Assembly (NCBI GenBank): GCA_910585415.1
Contig: CAJUDT010000091.1
Location: 1-8,960 of the forward strand
DNA: 8,960 nt
Source of the DNA: an uncultured Flavonifractor sp.
Lineage (GTDB): Bacteria; Bacillota; Clostridia; Oscillospirales; Oscillospiraceae
Direction of reading: 5' to 3'
The position numbers were made by a program, and so were the translations under genes. The notes under the pieces are model-generated. The model was not told where the DNA came from, made no database searches, and saw nothing but the letters and a program-made list of their open reading frames with translations. Positions 1 through 7,000 of the stretch are shown here, piece after piece; position 1 is the stretch's first letter; each line of letters begins with the position of its first letter.

Positions 1-525
1 TCCGCCGAGGAGTCCCACTACACCCGCCCCGAAGAGGTGGAGGAGTTCGTCTCCAAGACCGGCTGCGACTCCCTGGCCATCGCCATCGGCACCAGCCACG
101 GCGCTTACAAGTTCACCGCCGCCCAGTGTACCCGCAACGAAAAGGGTGAGCTGGTTCCGCCCCCCCTGCGCTTCGACATCCTGGAGGAGGTCGTGAAGCG
201 TCTGCCCGGCTTCCCCATCGTGCTCCATGGTTCCTCCTCCGTGCCCCAGCACTATGTGCAGATGATTAACGCCAATGGCGGCAAGATGCCCGACGCCGTG
301 GGCATTCCTGAGGAGCAGCTGCGCGAGGCCGCCCGGAGCGCCGTGTGTAAGATTAACATCGACTCCGACCTGCGTCTGGCCATGACCGGCACCATCCGTC
401 AGTTTTTCTCTGCATATCCCGACAAGTTCGACCCCCGCGAGTATCTGAAGCCCGCCCGCGCCAACATCATGGAGCTGGTGAAGCATAAGCTCATCCACGT
501 TCTGGGCTGCGACGGCAAGGCATAA
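1..525 (+). CDS. fba: Class II fructose-1,6-bisphosphate aldolase, C-terminal part (5' end outside window)
   Basis: The reading frame is open from base 1 and ends with TAA at 523-525, giving the last 174 residues of a protein that usually has about 280-350. It contains segments typical of the class II, zinc-dependent aldolases: GCDSLAIAIGTSHGAYKF, where the His is of the metal-binding kind, then IVLHGSSSVP with the second metal-ligand His and phosphate-binding Ser residues, and KINIDSDLRLAMTGTIR near the C-terminus. The family interconverts fructose-1,6-bisphosphate with dihydroxyacetone phosphate and glyceraldehyde-3-phosphate in cytoplasmic glycolysis and gluconeogenesis. Codon use is strongly biased to C/G third positions, as expected for a highly expressed gene. 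A hairpin begins 13 bases after the stop, so it is probably the last gene of its transcript. Tagatose-bisphosphate aldolase of the same family is the main alternative. Confidence 0.93.
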   Translation, partial: SAEESHYTRPEEVEEFVSKTGCDSLAIAIGTSHGAYKFTAAQCTRNEKGELVPPPLRFDILEEVVKRLPGFPIVLHGSSSVPQHYVQMINANGGKMPDAVGIPEEQLREAARSAVCKINIDSDLRLAMTGTIRQFFSAYPDKFDPREYLKPARANIMELVKHKLIHVLGCDGKA

Positions 526-537
526 CACAAGTAGAAT

Positions 538-567
538 GAAAAGGGGAGGGGAGACCCTCTCCTTTTC
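538..567 (+). terminator. Hairpin terminator-like structure after fba
   Basis: A 13-bp stem (538-550 with 555-567, one G-T wobble) closes on the tetraloop GAGA. The distal arm carries TTTT but only C-rich sequence follows it, so the T-run is embedded in the stem and not placed after it. It lies just after the fba stop and before the next gene's ribosome binding site. It probably ends or protects the fba transcript; a pure mRNA-stabilising 3' hairpin is the alternative. Confidence 0.6.
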
Positions 568-586
568 CCATTGGAAGGGGGAAGCC

Positions 587-1222
587 ATGACCCAAATCAA
601 AGTGATTTCCTGCGGACATGGGAACGCCTATCTGCTCTGCGGCCCGGATGGGGCCATCCTCATTGACACCGGCATGGGCAAGGAGCGGGAAAAGGTGCTG
701 AACGCCTGCGGGGGAACGGCTGTCAAGCTGCTTCTCCTGACACATGGACACTGCGACCACTGCCAAAGCGCCCGCTGGCTGGCGGAGCGGCTTGGGTGCC
801 CTGTGGGCATTGGGGAGGCCGATATCCCGCTGCTTCAGGCAGGGGAGAAGCGGCCGGTGCAGGGGAGCGGACTGTGGGGCCGCGTCTACGCAGCGGCCTC
901 CAATCGCGTGATTCAAAGGGAGACCATTCCGCCGGTGAAGCCGGAGGTCATTCTGAAAGAGGGCATGTCCCTGGCCCCATTCGGGGTAGAAGGGGAGACC
1001 GTTGCTCTGCCGGGACATACCAAGGGTTCTATGGGCGTTTGGTTGGAGTCTGGAGCCCTCTTTGTGGGGGATGCGATGCAGAATTTTGGCAGGCCCTCCG
1101 CCGCCTGGTGCTATGAGGACTGTGGAGCGATGGAGGAAAGCGCGGTGAAAATCCGGCGGATGAATCCTGCCGCCCTCTATTTTGGGCATGGGAAGCCTGT
1201 GCTGTCAAAGCGTATAGGATAG
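587..1222 (+). CDS. Metallo-beta-lactamase-fold hydrolase (glyoxalase II-like)
   Basis: A 211-residue cytoplasmic MBL-fold protein without signal peptide. The metal ligands of the family are all visible: THGHCDH at 52-58 (HxHxDH motif), H144 in LPGHTKGS, D162 in FVGDAM, and H201 in FGHG near the C-terminus. The early segment ILIDTGMG at 24-31 is also typical. Such proteins bind two metal ions and hydrolyse thioesters, phosphodiesters or lactones; the PGHTKGS segment resembles the glyoxalase II-like subgroup, but the substrate cannot be read from sequence. ATG 587 is chosen because the purine-rich GGAAGGGGGAAG sits just upstream; the frame stays open back to 536 but that start would lie in the fba hairpin. 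The stop codon overlaps the ribosome binding site of the next gene, so the two are very likely cotranscribed. Confidence 0.88.
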   Translation: MTQIKVISCGHGNAYLLCGPDGAILIDTGMGKEREKVLNACGGTAVKLLLLTHGHCDHCQSARWLAERLGCPVGIGEADIPLLQAGEKRPVQGSGLWGRVYAAASNRVIQRETIPPVKPEVILKEGMSLAPFGVEGETVALPGHTKGSMGVWLESGALFVGDAMQNFGRPSAAWCYEDCGAMEESAVKIRRMNPAALYFGHGKPVLSKRIG

Positions 1223-1233
1223 GAGGACAGGAC

Positions 1234-1593
1234 ATGAAGGACTATACCGCAATCATCAAAACCGAAAAATATGTGGAGGTCTGCTTCTATATTGAGGATA
1301 AAGCCGTCATGGCGCTGGGGGAACGTCTGAACGGACTCCGCGAGGAGGCCTATATGAACGGCTACAATTGGGAAGCGGTTTTGGGGTATTACCTGGGAAA
1401 AACCGCCCCGGACCTGCTGGAGGGGATGGACACCGACCCAGAGGCCGGGATGTATGTGGCCTACTACCCGCTGACCCCGGAAAACGAGGCCAAGGCGGAG
1501 CGGCTTGCGGGCATCATCCACGATTTGGTGGAGCATGGTGAGACTTTGTGCCAGTTCGTACAGACCGAAGGGGACGATATTCCGTGGGACTGA
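1234..1593 (+). CDS. Imm51-like immunity family protein
   Basis: A small acidic protein of 119 residues without signal peptide or membrane segment. AGGAGG at 1221-1226 lies 7 bases before the ATG, a strong ribosome binding site, and the upstream MBL stop overlaps it. The central run YMNGYNWEAVLGYYL, the DTDPEAGMYVAYYPLTPEN segment and the C-terminal EGDDIPWD resemble proteins assigned to Imm51, a family predicted by comparative genomics to neutralise polymorphic toxins. That assignment comes from remembered family features, not a search. No toxin with a delivery domain is seen in the window; the next gene encodes an amidase, so it may be an orphan immunity gene or a housekeeping member of the fold. 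The 79 bases between this gene and the next hold no clear promoter or terminator. Confidence 0.7.
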   Translation: MKDYTAIIKTEKYVEVCFYIEDKAVMALGERLNGLREEAYMNGYNWEAVLGYYLGKTAPDLLEGMDTDPEAGMYVAYYPLTPENEAKAERLAGIIHDLVEHGETLCQFVQTEGDDIPWD

Positions 1594-1672
1594 CTCCCTG
1601 GAAGCGGGAAATCACACATTGGTTATCCGGCGCGTAGGATGGTTCAGCATAGACGAAAGGACTGAGCCGCCT

Positions 1673-2281
1673 ATGGCGCGTTCCATCATCCCCTACGACC
1701 GTGCCGCCGCCGTGGCCTACGCCCATCAGTGGGCTTACCGCCGCAACCCGAACTATTACGACTATGAGGAGCTCGGCGGGGACTGCACCAATTTCGCGTC
1801 CCAGTGCCTCTATACGGGCACTGGCGTCATGAACTACACTCCGACCTTTGGCTGGTATTACATCGACGCCAACAATAAGGCCCCCGCCTGGACGGGGGTG
1901 GAGTATTTTTACAATTTTCTCACCCGCGGGAAGGAAACGCCGGGCCCCTTTGGCGTCAGCACCACCCTGGACCAGCTGGAGCCGGGGGATTTTGTCCAAT
2001 TTCGCTTCAATAAATCGGTGTTCGGGCACACACCCATTATCGTCTCCATGGGGGACCCGCCCACATTGGACAACACCCTGGTAGCCGCCCATTCCTATGA
2101 TGCGGACTGGAGGCCCCTGAGTACATACCACGTTCAAGACATCCGTTTTCTGCATGTTTTGGGCGCGTATCCCCAGGAAGGGGAGGAACCCGCCCCGGAA
2201 CCGGAAGGGGAGCGGCCCCCGGCCCGTCCGCCCTGGTGGCAGCCGCCTTTCGGCCGGCCTCCCTATTGGCCGGGACCGTAG
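1673..2281 (+). CDS. Amidase_6-like putative cysteine amidase with proline-rich tail
   Basis: A 202-residue protein. Residues 5-165 match the pattern of the putative amidase domain (Amidase_6): YDRAAAVAYAHQWAYRRNP at the start, GGDCTNFASQCL at 35-46 with C38 as the expected nucleophile, FGWYY near 59-63, PGDFVQF at 104-110, FGHTPIIVS at 117-125 with H119 as the likely catalytic His, and AAHSYDADWRPLS at 138-150. The fold is NlpC/P60-like, and an amide or peptidoglycan-related substrate is inferred only. Residues 167-202 form a low-complexity tail rich in Pro, Glu and Trp. There is no signal peptide, so how it would reach a cell wall is unclear. ATG 1673 has AAAGGA about 11 bases upstream; the frame continues open to 1505 but that would overlap the preceding gene by 89 bases with non-amidase sequence. 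It may be cotranscribed with the preceding gene. Confidence 0.85.
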   Translation: MARSIIPYDRAAAVAYAHQWAYRRNPNYYDYEELGGDCTNFASQCLYTGTGVMNYTPTFGWYYIDANNKAPAWTGVEYFYNFLTRGKETPGPFGVSTTLDQLEPGDFVQFRFNKSVFGHTPIIVSMGDPPTLDNTLVAAHSYDADWRPLSTYHVQDIRFLHVLGAYPQEGEEPAPEPEGERPPARPPWWQPPFGRPPYWPGP

Positions 2282-2313
2282 AAAGTTACGGTATTTTTTA
2301 CCAAAATATAAAT

Positions 2314-2355
2314 ACGCTCCTTCGAGTCAGTAAACAACTCGAAGGAGCGTTTTTT
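2314..2355. terminator. Rho-independent terminator between convergent genes, probably bidirectional
   Basis: A perfect 14-bp stem (2314-2327 with 2337-2350) with a 9-base loop is followed on the + strand by TTTTT at 2351-2355, the classic intrinsic terminator form for the amidase transcript. On the minus strand the stem is followed by a T-rich stretch (complement of 2301-2313), so it can also end the histidine kinase transcript. The kinase stop codon (2354-2356) lies inside the T-run. Confidence 0.9.
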
Positions 2356-4591
2356 AAGCGGTGGGAAGACAGCTCTGGGTAACTTCCTCAATGGTCTTGA
2401 GCAGAAGCGAGCAGTCAAGCGGTTTGGGCAGGTGAGCGTTGATACCGTTTTCCATGGAGGTCTGTATATCGCTATCAAAGGCGTTGGCCGATAGTGCAAT
2501 AATGGGAATTTGTGCGAGGGCGGGATTGTCCAGGCTCCGTATGGCGCGGGCCGACTGCCAGCCGTCCATGACAGGCATTTGAATGTCCATCAAAATCAAG
2601 TCAAATTCCCCCGGTCTGGAGTCCCTGATTTTTTCAAAGGCCGCTTTGCCGTCTGACGCAGAGTCAATCTGAAATCCAAAGGGCTGTAGCAGCTCAGTCT
2701 CAATTTCCAGGTTCAGCTCATTGTCCTCCACCACAAGAATACTGTGGCAGGTGGACTTTGGTGCGGCCGCGGCAGGGGAGGGGACCAGCGGCTCTTCCGG
2801 GACCCGCAGGCGGAGTGTGACCGTAAAGATACTGCCTTCGCCGGGGGTGCTCTGGACCTGAATGGTCCCACCAAAGGTGTCGCAGATCTGTTTGGCAATG
2901 GTCAGCCCAAGGCCAGCGCCGTGGATGCCGCTGAGTGTCGTGTTCTGCTCTCTGGCAAAGGGCTCAAAAATGTGAGTCAAAAAGTCCGGTTCAATCCCCA
3001 CTCCGGTGTCCTCCACCGCGAACTGATAGACCCCATATTGATTGGTCAGATACCCCATCTCGGAAGCGCGCAGACGAATACAGCCGCCGGGCGGGGTATA
3101 GAGAACCGCGTTGTTGCCCAGGTGGAGCAGAAGCTGTTTCAGCTTTTCCGGGTCGCTGCAAATGGCGCTGTGCGCGACGGCAGAACAGTCCATGGAAAGA
3201 GAAAGTCCCTTTTCCTGTGCCTTGGACAGAAGGGTATCCCGCAAATCCTCCATAATGCCGCACACACTGCACGGGAGCTCCACCGGTTTTCCTTGACTGG
3301 AGCCCGTCCAGGACAGCTCCAAGAGCTTGTTAATCAAATCCAAAAGCTGCTTTCCGGCATCCTCTACCCGGTCCAGGTAGCCGCAGACTGTCTCAGGCTG
3401 GTCCAGGTGGGTCCTCGCCAGGGCGGAAAAGCCAAAAATCGCGTTGAGCGGCGTCCTCATGTCGTGGGACATGTTGGAGAGAAAAGTATCTTTCGCGGTA
3501 ATCGCCAGATGGGCGTTTTTCAGGGCTTCCTCCAGCACCTGCTTTTGCTCCAGCTCCCGCTGAAGCTCCTCGTCCATCCGGCGGTATCCCATGACAATCT
3601 GAGAGATATGTCCCGTGTGGCCCACATTGACCACACGCAGCTGCATATATTGCACCTTTCCATGATAGAGGACCCGATAATTGATGTAAAAGGTATTGTT
3701 GTCCGCCAGCGCTTCTCGGATATAGGCCGGGGACATGGCCTGAGCCACCTGTTCGCGGTCCTCAGGATAGACCCAGGTTTCGACATAGTGGGACGTATAC
3801 CAGGAAAATTCCCGGCTCTGAAGGGTCTGGTCGAACATTGTCTTAGTCCGTATGCTCAGGCGGTAGGGGAGGACCGTGTTCCGGTCCAGGTTGGCATAAA
3901 AAATGGATTCGTAATTGACACTGAGCCCTTCAATCACCTCAAGCCGCCGCAGGTGCTCCTGCCGGATGAGGGCCCGCTCCTTGTCGTAGGTTTGAATTAA
4001 GGACTGGAGCTTTTGTTCTTTTTCCTTGCTCTCATGAATCAGCGCGGCCCGCTCAAATTGGTGCTGAAGCTGCTTTTCGGTGGCGTCGGCCAGGAACACA
4101 TAGAAAATATCCCCAATGAAATCGGTATGGATAAAATGTCCGTAATCCTCAATCCAGCGGATTTCTCCGTCCTTTCGTATGATGCGGTACTCCACGTAGT
4201 CCAAGTCATACTGGCTGGCCGCAATCTGGCGCTGAATGCTCTCTTCCACGGCCTCCAAATCCTCCGGGTGGACGATGCCCCGAAATGAGGACCTGGTCAG
4301 CGCCCGGAAATCCGACATGGAATCGCACTGAAAAATACGCAGCAGCCCCTTGTTGGCATAGACGATTTCCTCCCCCTGGTCCGCGTGGTAAATCAAAAAC
4401 CCGCCGGGCATTTCGTCCATAAAACGAATCAGTTCCAATGCCGTTTGAAGGCCGGTCCGGTCCAGGCCTGCACCAAACAGGGGGTGAGGGAGCTGTCCAC
4501 CGCATTCCACAAGCTGGTCGATTTCAATGTGATGCTGCTGGAGCAGCTTTAGCAGTGAAAGTATCCGCTCAATCAGCTTATGGTTTTCCAT
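2354..4591 (-). CDS. PAS-containing soluble hybrid histidine kinase with C-terminal receiver domain
   Basis: A 745-residue signalling protein without membrane segments, so a cytoplasmic signal is likely. Order: an N-terminal helical part (1-60); a PAS domain about 62-172 (FLIYHADQGEEIVYANKG through VEYRIIRKDGEIRWIEDYG); a coiled coil about 175-222; a second PAS-like region about 225-340; a coiled coil; HisKA with phospho-acceptor H376 in SNMSHDMRTPLN; HATPase_c with N-box LGNNAVLYTPPGG (491-503), G1 DTGVGIEPDF (528-537) and G2 GAGLGLTIAKQI (558-569); and a receiver domain 616-735 with acidic pair E622/D623, phospho-acceptor D669 in LILMDIQMPVMDG and K723 in PKPLD. All phosphotransfer residues are present. 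ATG 4591 is chosen because AAGGGG (4604-4599) lies 7 bases upstream; the open frame to 4681 begins only with TTG. No HPt domain or separate response regulator is adjacent, so its output is unknown. Confidence 0.92.
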   Translation of the reverse strand: MENHKLIERILSLLKLLQQHHIEIDQLVECGGQLPHPLFGAGLDRTGLQTALELIRFMDEMPGGFLIYHADQGEEIVYANKGLLRIFQCDSMSDFRALTRSSFRGIVHPEDLEAVEESIQRQIAASQYDLDYVEYRIIRKDGEIRWIEDYGHFIHTDFIGDIFYVFLADATEKQLQHQFERAALIHESKEKEQKLQSLIQTYDKERALIRQEHLRRLEVIEGLSVNYESIFYANLDRNTVLPYRLSIRTKTMFDQTLQSREFSWYTSHYVETWVYPEDREQVAQAMSPAYIREALADNNTFYINYRVLYHGKVQYMQLRVVNVGHTGHISQIVMGYRRMDEELQRELEQKQVLEEALKNAHLAITAKDTFLSNMSHDMRTPLNAIFGFSALARTHLDQPETVCGYLDRVEDAGKQLLDLINKLLELSWTGSSQGKPVELPCSVCGIMEDLRDTLLSKAQEKGLSLSMDCSAVAHSAICSDPEKLKQLLLHLGNNAVLYTPPGGCIRLRASEMGYLTNQYGVYQFAVEDTGVGIEPDFLTHIFEPFAREQNTTLSGIHGAGLGLTIAKQICDTFGGTIQVQSTPGEGSIFTVTLRLRVPEEPLVPSPAAAAPKSTCHSILVVEDNELNLEIETELLQPFGFQIDSASDGKAAFEKIRDSRPGEFDLILMDIQMPVMDGWQSARAIRSLDNPALAQIPIIALSANAFDSDIQTSMENGINAHLPKPLDCSLLLKTIEEVTQSCLPTA

Positions 4592-4696
4592 ACCATTTCC
4601 CCTTATGCGTTCAAATCCGGCGGCAAGCCGCACCAGACCAATCGTGCGGCATAGCGCGGGGAGGGCAGGGGAATCCCCCAAACCGTTTCCAATGCT

Positions 4697-4725
4697 ATTC
4701 TATCAGAATACAGCGGATATGGCAA
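4697..4725 (-). promoter_or_regulatory. Sigma-A-type promoter for the hybrid histidine kinase
   Basis: On the minus strand a -35 box TTGCCA (4725-4720) and a -10 box TAGAAT (4702-4697) are separated by exactly 17 bases. Transcription would start near 4690, giving a leader of about 100 bases before ATG 4591. The kinase is therefore probably transcribed on its own as well as by any read-through from the CYTH gene; no strong terminator is visible between the two genes, only a short GGCA/TGCC hairpin before an A-run. Confidence 0.6.
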
Positions 4726-4764
4726 TCAGTTTTTTATCCGGCAATCTGCCCCGCATTGGCGCTG

Positions 4765-5787
4765 TCAGCGGCAGTCCGAAAAACCACCTTTCGCCAGAGC
4801 GGCGTTTTTGTAATGGGGGTCACCCGTCACCTCCCGAATCAGCCGGAGCCCCTCGGGCAGATGGACGGATTCATGCTCGCTGCTCAATTCAAGCTCCAGG
4901 ATTGCGCGGTCCGTCCAGAAAGGGTATATGTCCAACTCAAAATACTGACGTTGGAAGAAAAAATAGGTGCGGTTTTTTTGAATAGGGCAGCGGCTAGAGT
5001 CCGCCTCGTTCAGCAGGGCATGGTATTCTTTCTCCGAAATGCGGTGCTCGATTTCTGTGCGTTTCATTCCATCCAAGGTCTGTTTTATGGTTTTATAATA
5101 GAGGGAAGCGCCGTCCGCGCTTCTTTGGCGGATTCGCCGTTCCTCCTTTGGCTGGGCGTTCAAATACACCTGCGTAATTGAGACGCTCCGGGAAGGGGAG
5201 AGGTGCTCCAGCCACACAGGGTCCGGGTATTCCACCAAGAATTTTCGCTCGATTTCCACCGGTTTCGGGCCGCCCAGCAGGACCGCCAGTTCTGCGGAGA
5301 GAAGCTGCATGTCTATCCCGAAATTGCCGCCCAACATCCGCAGATGGGGATGGCCCGTCCACGCGGCTATGTGTGGGGTGTCTGAGGAATCCAGAAGAAA
5401 TACCGCGTCGTATTGGTCCCGCAGTTCCAGGCGGTGGAGCCCCATTGTTTGGAGCAGCTGCAAATATTCCTGCTCCGGCAGATCAGCTCCAAAGTCCAGT
5501 GCTCCGCATTCGCATAAAAGCAAAGCCTTGTCCGCCGTCATGTCCTGGGCGGCCCGCAGAAAACTCCGCTCCAGCTCCAATTGAAGATGGAGCAGATTGC
5601 TCTGATTGTCCCGCTTCTGCGCATAGACTTTTGGCGTAAGTCCACCCTGCTCCAGAAGCATTTCCGCACTGGGGACGAGCAGAACAGTGTAGCCTTTGTC
5701 TGCTGCTGCCGCACGGATTTTGCGCATAACCTCTGCCTTTTGATTGGAAGACCCGCCGCTGAGAACCAGCTTGAATGGTTCTGCCAT
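4765..5787 (-). CDS. Degenerate P-loop (AAA_28-like) and CYTH domain fusion protein, putative triphosphatase
   Basis: A 340-residue cytoplasmic protein of two parts. Residues 1-172 resemble the AAA_28-type ATPase that often precedes CYTH domains: a first strand FKLVLSGGSS, a Walker B-like region LLLCECGALDFGA (90-101) and the AAWTGHPHLRML segment (141-152). The Walker A loop reads GGSSNQKAEV, keeping Lys17 but lacking the Gly before it and the Ser/Thr after it, so nucleotide binding may be lost. Residues 176-330 are a CYTH domain: the signature ExExK is E178-E180-K182 in VEIERKFLV, followed by basic/acidic alternating strands RIRQRS, YYKTIKQ, RTEIEHRIS and FELDIYP, ILELEL. CYTH proteins hydrolyse triphosphorylated substrates with metal ions in a beta-tunnel; here inorganic triphosphate is a reasonable guess. 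ATG 5787 has AGGTGAGG upstream; a GTG three codons earlier is possible. Confidence 0.85.
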   Translation of the reverse strand: MAEPFKLVLSGGSSNQKAEVMRKIRAAAADKGYTVLLVPSAEMLLEQGGLTPKVYAQKRDNQSNLLHLQLELERSFLRAAQDMTADKALLLCECGALDFGADLPEQEYLQLLQTMGLHRLELRDQYDAVFLLDSSDTPHIAAWTGHPHLRMLGGNFGIDMQLLSAELAVLLGGPKPVEIERKFLVEYPDPVWLEHLSPSRSVSITQVYLNAQPKEERRIRQRSADGASLYYKTIKQTLDGMKRTEIEHRISEKEYHALLNEADSSRCPIQKNRTYFFFQRQYFELDIYPFWTDRAILELELSSEHESVHLPEGLRLIREVTGDPHYKNAALAKGGFSDCR

Positions 5788-5823
5788 ATTCCTCACCTGC
5801 CTGCAATCAGTTTTCAGAACCAG

Positions 5824-5846
5824 CCCATATATCAGCGATATTAGGG
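5824..5846. repeat. Imperfect inverted repeat between the Xer-type and CYTH genes
   Basis: Arms 5824-5833 and 5837-5846 are 10 bases each around a 3-base centre AGC and pair with one mismatch. The repeat lies right after the recombinase stop (5849-5851) and about 37 bases before the CYTH start. No T-run follows on the minus strand, so an operator, a processing hairpin or a weak attenuator is more likely than an intrinsic terminator. It may also be chance. Confidence 0.3.
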
Positions 5847-5848
5847 CG

Positions 5849-6871
5849 TCAGTCTGGAGTCTGCTTTTTCTCCCGCTTTTTTGTTTTTACCCGGCTCAAT
5901 GGGGTGGCCCGCGCGGCGGAGCGCAGGTTTTCGTTGTCAACGTGGGTATAAATCTGCGTGGTGTTCAAATGCTCATGCCCTAGAACCTCTTGCAGTGTGC
6001 GCACATCGACGCCGTTTTGAAGCATCAGGGTTGCGGCGGTGTGGCGGAGCTTGTGGCTGGAGTAGAGGGAAGCGTCCAGACCGGCCTTTTTCAGCCGCTG
6101 CTTGACCATATAGTGAACTGCGTCAGTGGTCATACGGGTGTGCCGCCGGGTGAGAAACAGGGCATTTCGGTCCGCCGCCGCCTGGTGGCTGCGCTCTGCC
6201 AGCCAAGTCTCAATGGCCTGCTGGCAGGCGTCATTGAGATAAATGATGCGCTCCTTGTTGCCCTTGCCCAGTACCCGGAGCTGTTCGCCCCGGACATCGC
6301 TAAGATTGAGGCCCACCAGCTCCGATATACGCAGGCCGCAGTTGAGAAAGAGTACCAGGATGCAATAATCCCGTGCGCCGTTGGGCTCGTCCACGCTTTC
6401 CAGAAGCTGGATGCTCTCATCGAGGCTGAGATACCTGGGCAATGTCTTTTTCAGCCGGGGCGAGTCCAGGTCCTGCATGGGATTTTCGGTGATTAATTTT
6501 GCCTTGTTGGTGAGATACTTATAAAAGGAACGGATAGCGGCGATTTTTCTGGCCCGGGCGGCGGGCTCCAGACCGTAGGCCGTATCGGGGCTGTTGGCGT
6601 GCTTGGCCCGGTCCCGGCTGAGGTAGCTCATATAGGCATACACGTCCGAGAGTCCCACAGAGCGCGCTAAATCCAGGTCCACGTCGTCAATGGAAATCTG
6701 TTCAAATTCCATTGCCCTGGGAACGCGGCCCTTTTCAAGTTTGATGTAACGAAAGAAATTGCGTAAATCCAAAAAATACTCGTCCACGGTTTTTCTGGAA
6801 TGACCTTGAATGGTTTCATGGTAGGTCAAGAACTCCCGAAGAATATCAGGAGCTTCCGTTCGATAGTCCAT
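5849..6871 (-). CDS. XerC/XerD-type tyrosine recombinase
   Basis: A 340-residue site-specific recombinase. The N-terminal core-binding (SAM-like) domain spans about 8-125 (APDILREFLTYHETIQGHS, then the TVDEYFLDLRNFFRY helix); the catalytic domain spans 140-320. All six expected residues are seen: R181 in NCGLRISELVGL, K203 in LGKGNKERIIYL, H273 and R276 in SSHKLRHTAA, H299 in LGHEHLNTTQ, and nucleophile Y308 in IYTHVD. GKGNKER and the SELVGL segment are characteristic of Xer proteins, which resolve chromosome dimers at dif. A Lys-rich C-terminal tail (329-336) is an extra. ATG 6871 begins the protein where homologs I recall begin (MDYR); the frame runs open to a TTG at 6949 through a palindrome, which is not a credible start. 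The ribosome binding site is poor. Whether this is the housekeeping Xer or a paralog cannot be told here. Confidence 0.9.
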   Translation of the reverse strand: MDYRTEAPDILREFLTYHETIQGHSRKTVDEYFLDLRNFFRYIKLEKGRVPRAMEFEQISIDDVDLDLARSVGLSDVYAYMSYLSRDRAKHANSPDTAYGLEPAARARKIAAIRSFYKYLTNKAKLITENPMQDLDSPRLKKTLPRYLSLDESIQLLESVDEPNGARDYCILVLFLNCGLRISELVGLNLSDVRGEQLRVLGKGNKERIIYLNDACQQAIETWLAERSHQAAADRNALFLTRRHTRMTTDAVHYMVKQRLKKAGLDASLYSSHKLRHTAATLMLQNGVDVRTLQEVLGHEHLNTTQIYTHVDNENLRSAARATPLSRVKTKKREKKQTPD

Positions 6872-6910
6872 AACAGCACTTGGGGCCGGTTTTGCGTGAT
6901 TCCCCTCCCC

Positions 6911-6944
6911 TCTACTCAACAAAATTTTTATTTTGTTGAGTAGA
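6911..6944. repeat. Perfect 15-bp inverted repeat; dif-like (Xer) recombination site candidate
   Basis: Arms 6911-6925 and 6930-6944 are perfectly complementary around TTTT. Read as a Xer site it gives an 11-bp arm ACTCAACAAAA (6914-6924), a 6-bp spacer TTTTTA (6925-6930) and an 11-bp arm TTTTGTTGAGT (6931-6941): the 28-bp layout of dif. The right arm matches the XerD arm of E. coli dif (TTATGTTAAAT, from memory) at 8 of 11 positions. It lies 39 bases upstream of the Xer-type gene start. No T-run follows on either strand, which argues against a terminator. A regulatory operator for the recombinase gene is the main alternative. Confidence 0.5.
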
Positions 6945-7000
6945 GCCAATCCCGGCCCGCACCTCCCTCCCTGGATGATACCACGCAGCAGCCCCCCGGG

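Noticed and set aside
491..1189. Minus-strand open frame of 232 codons.
   Set aside because: Antisense to the metallo-beta-lactamase-fold gene, which has a complete metal-ligand set and a good ribosome binding site.
1505..1672. Upstream extension of the amidase frame.
   Set aside because: It would overlap the Imm51-like gene by 89 bases, adds sequence unlike the amidase family, and the start at 1673 begins just before the domain.
2744..4000. Long plus-strand open frame of 418 codons.
   Set aside because: It lies wholly antisense to the histidine kinase, whose domains and motifs are clear. The antisense translation shows no domain.
4728..4764. Terminator after the CYTH gene.
   Set aside because: Only a 4-bp GGCA/TGCC stem is seen, followed on the minus strand by an A-run, not a T-run.
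6911..6944. Intrinsic terminator reading of the palindrome.
   Set aside because: The stem is AT-rich and neither strand has a T-run after it; the T bases are in the loop.
6872..6949. Upstream extension of the Xer-type gene to a TTG start.
   Set aside because: The extension translates the palindrome, has only a TTG start, and adds 26 residues before the usual beginning of the core-binding domain.
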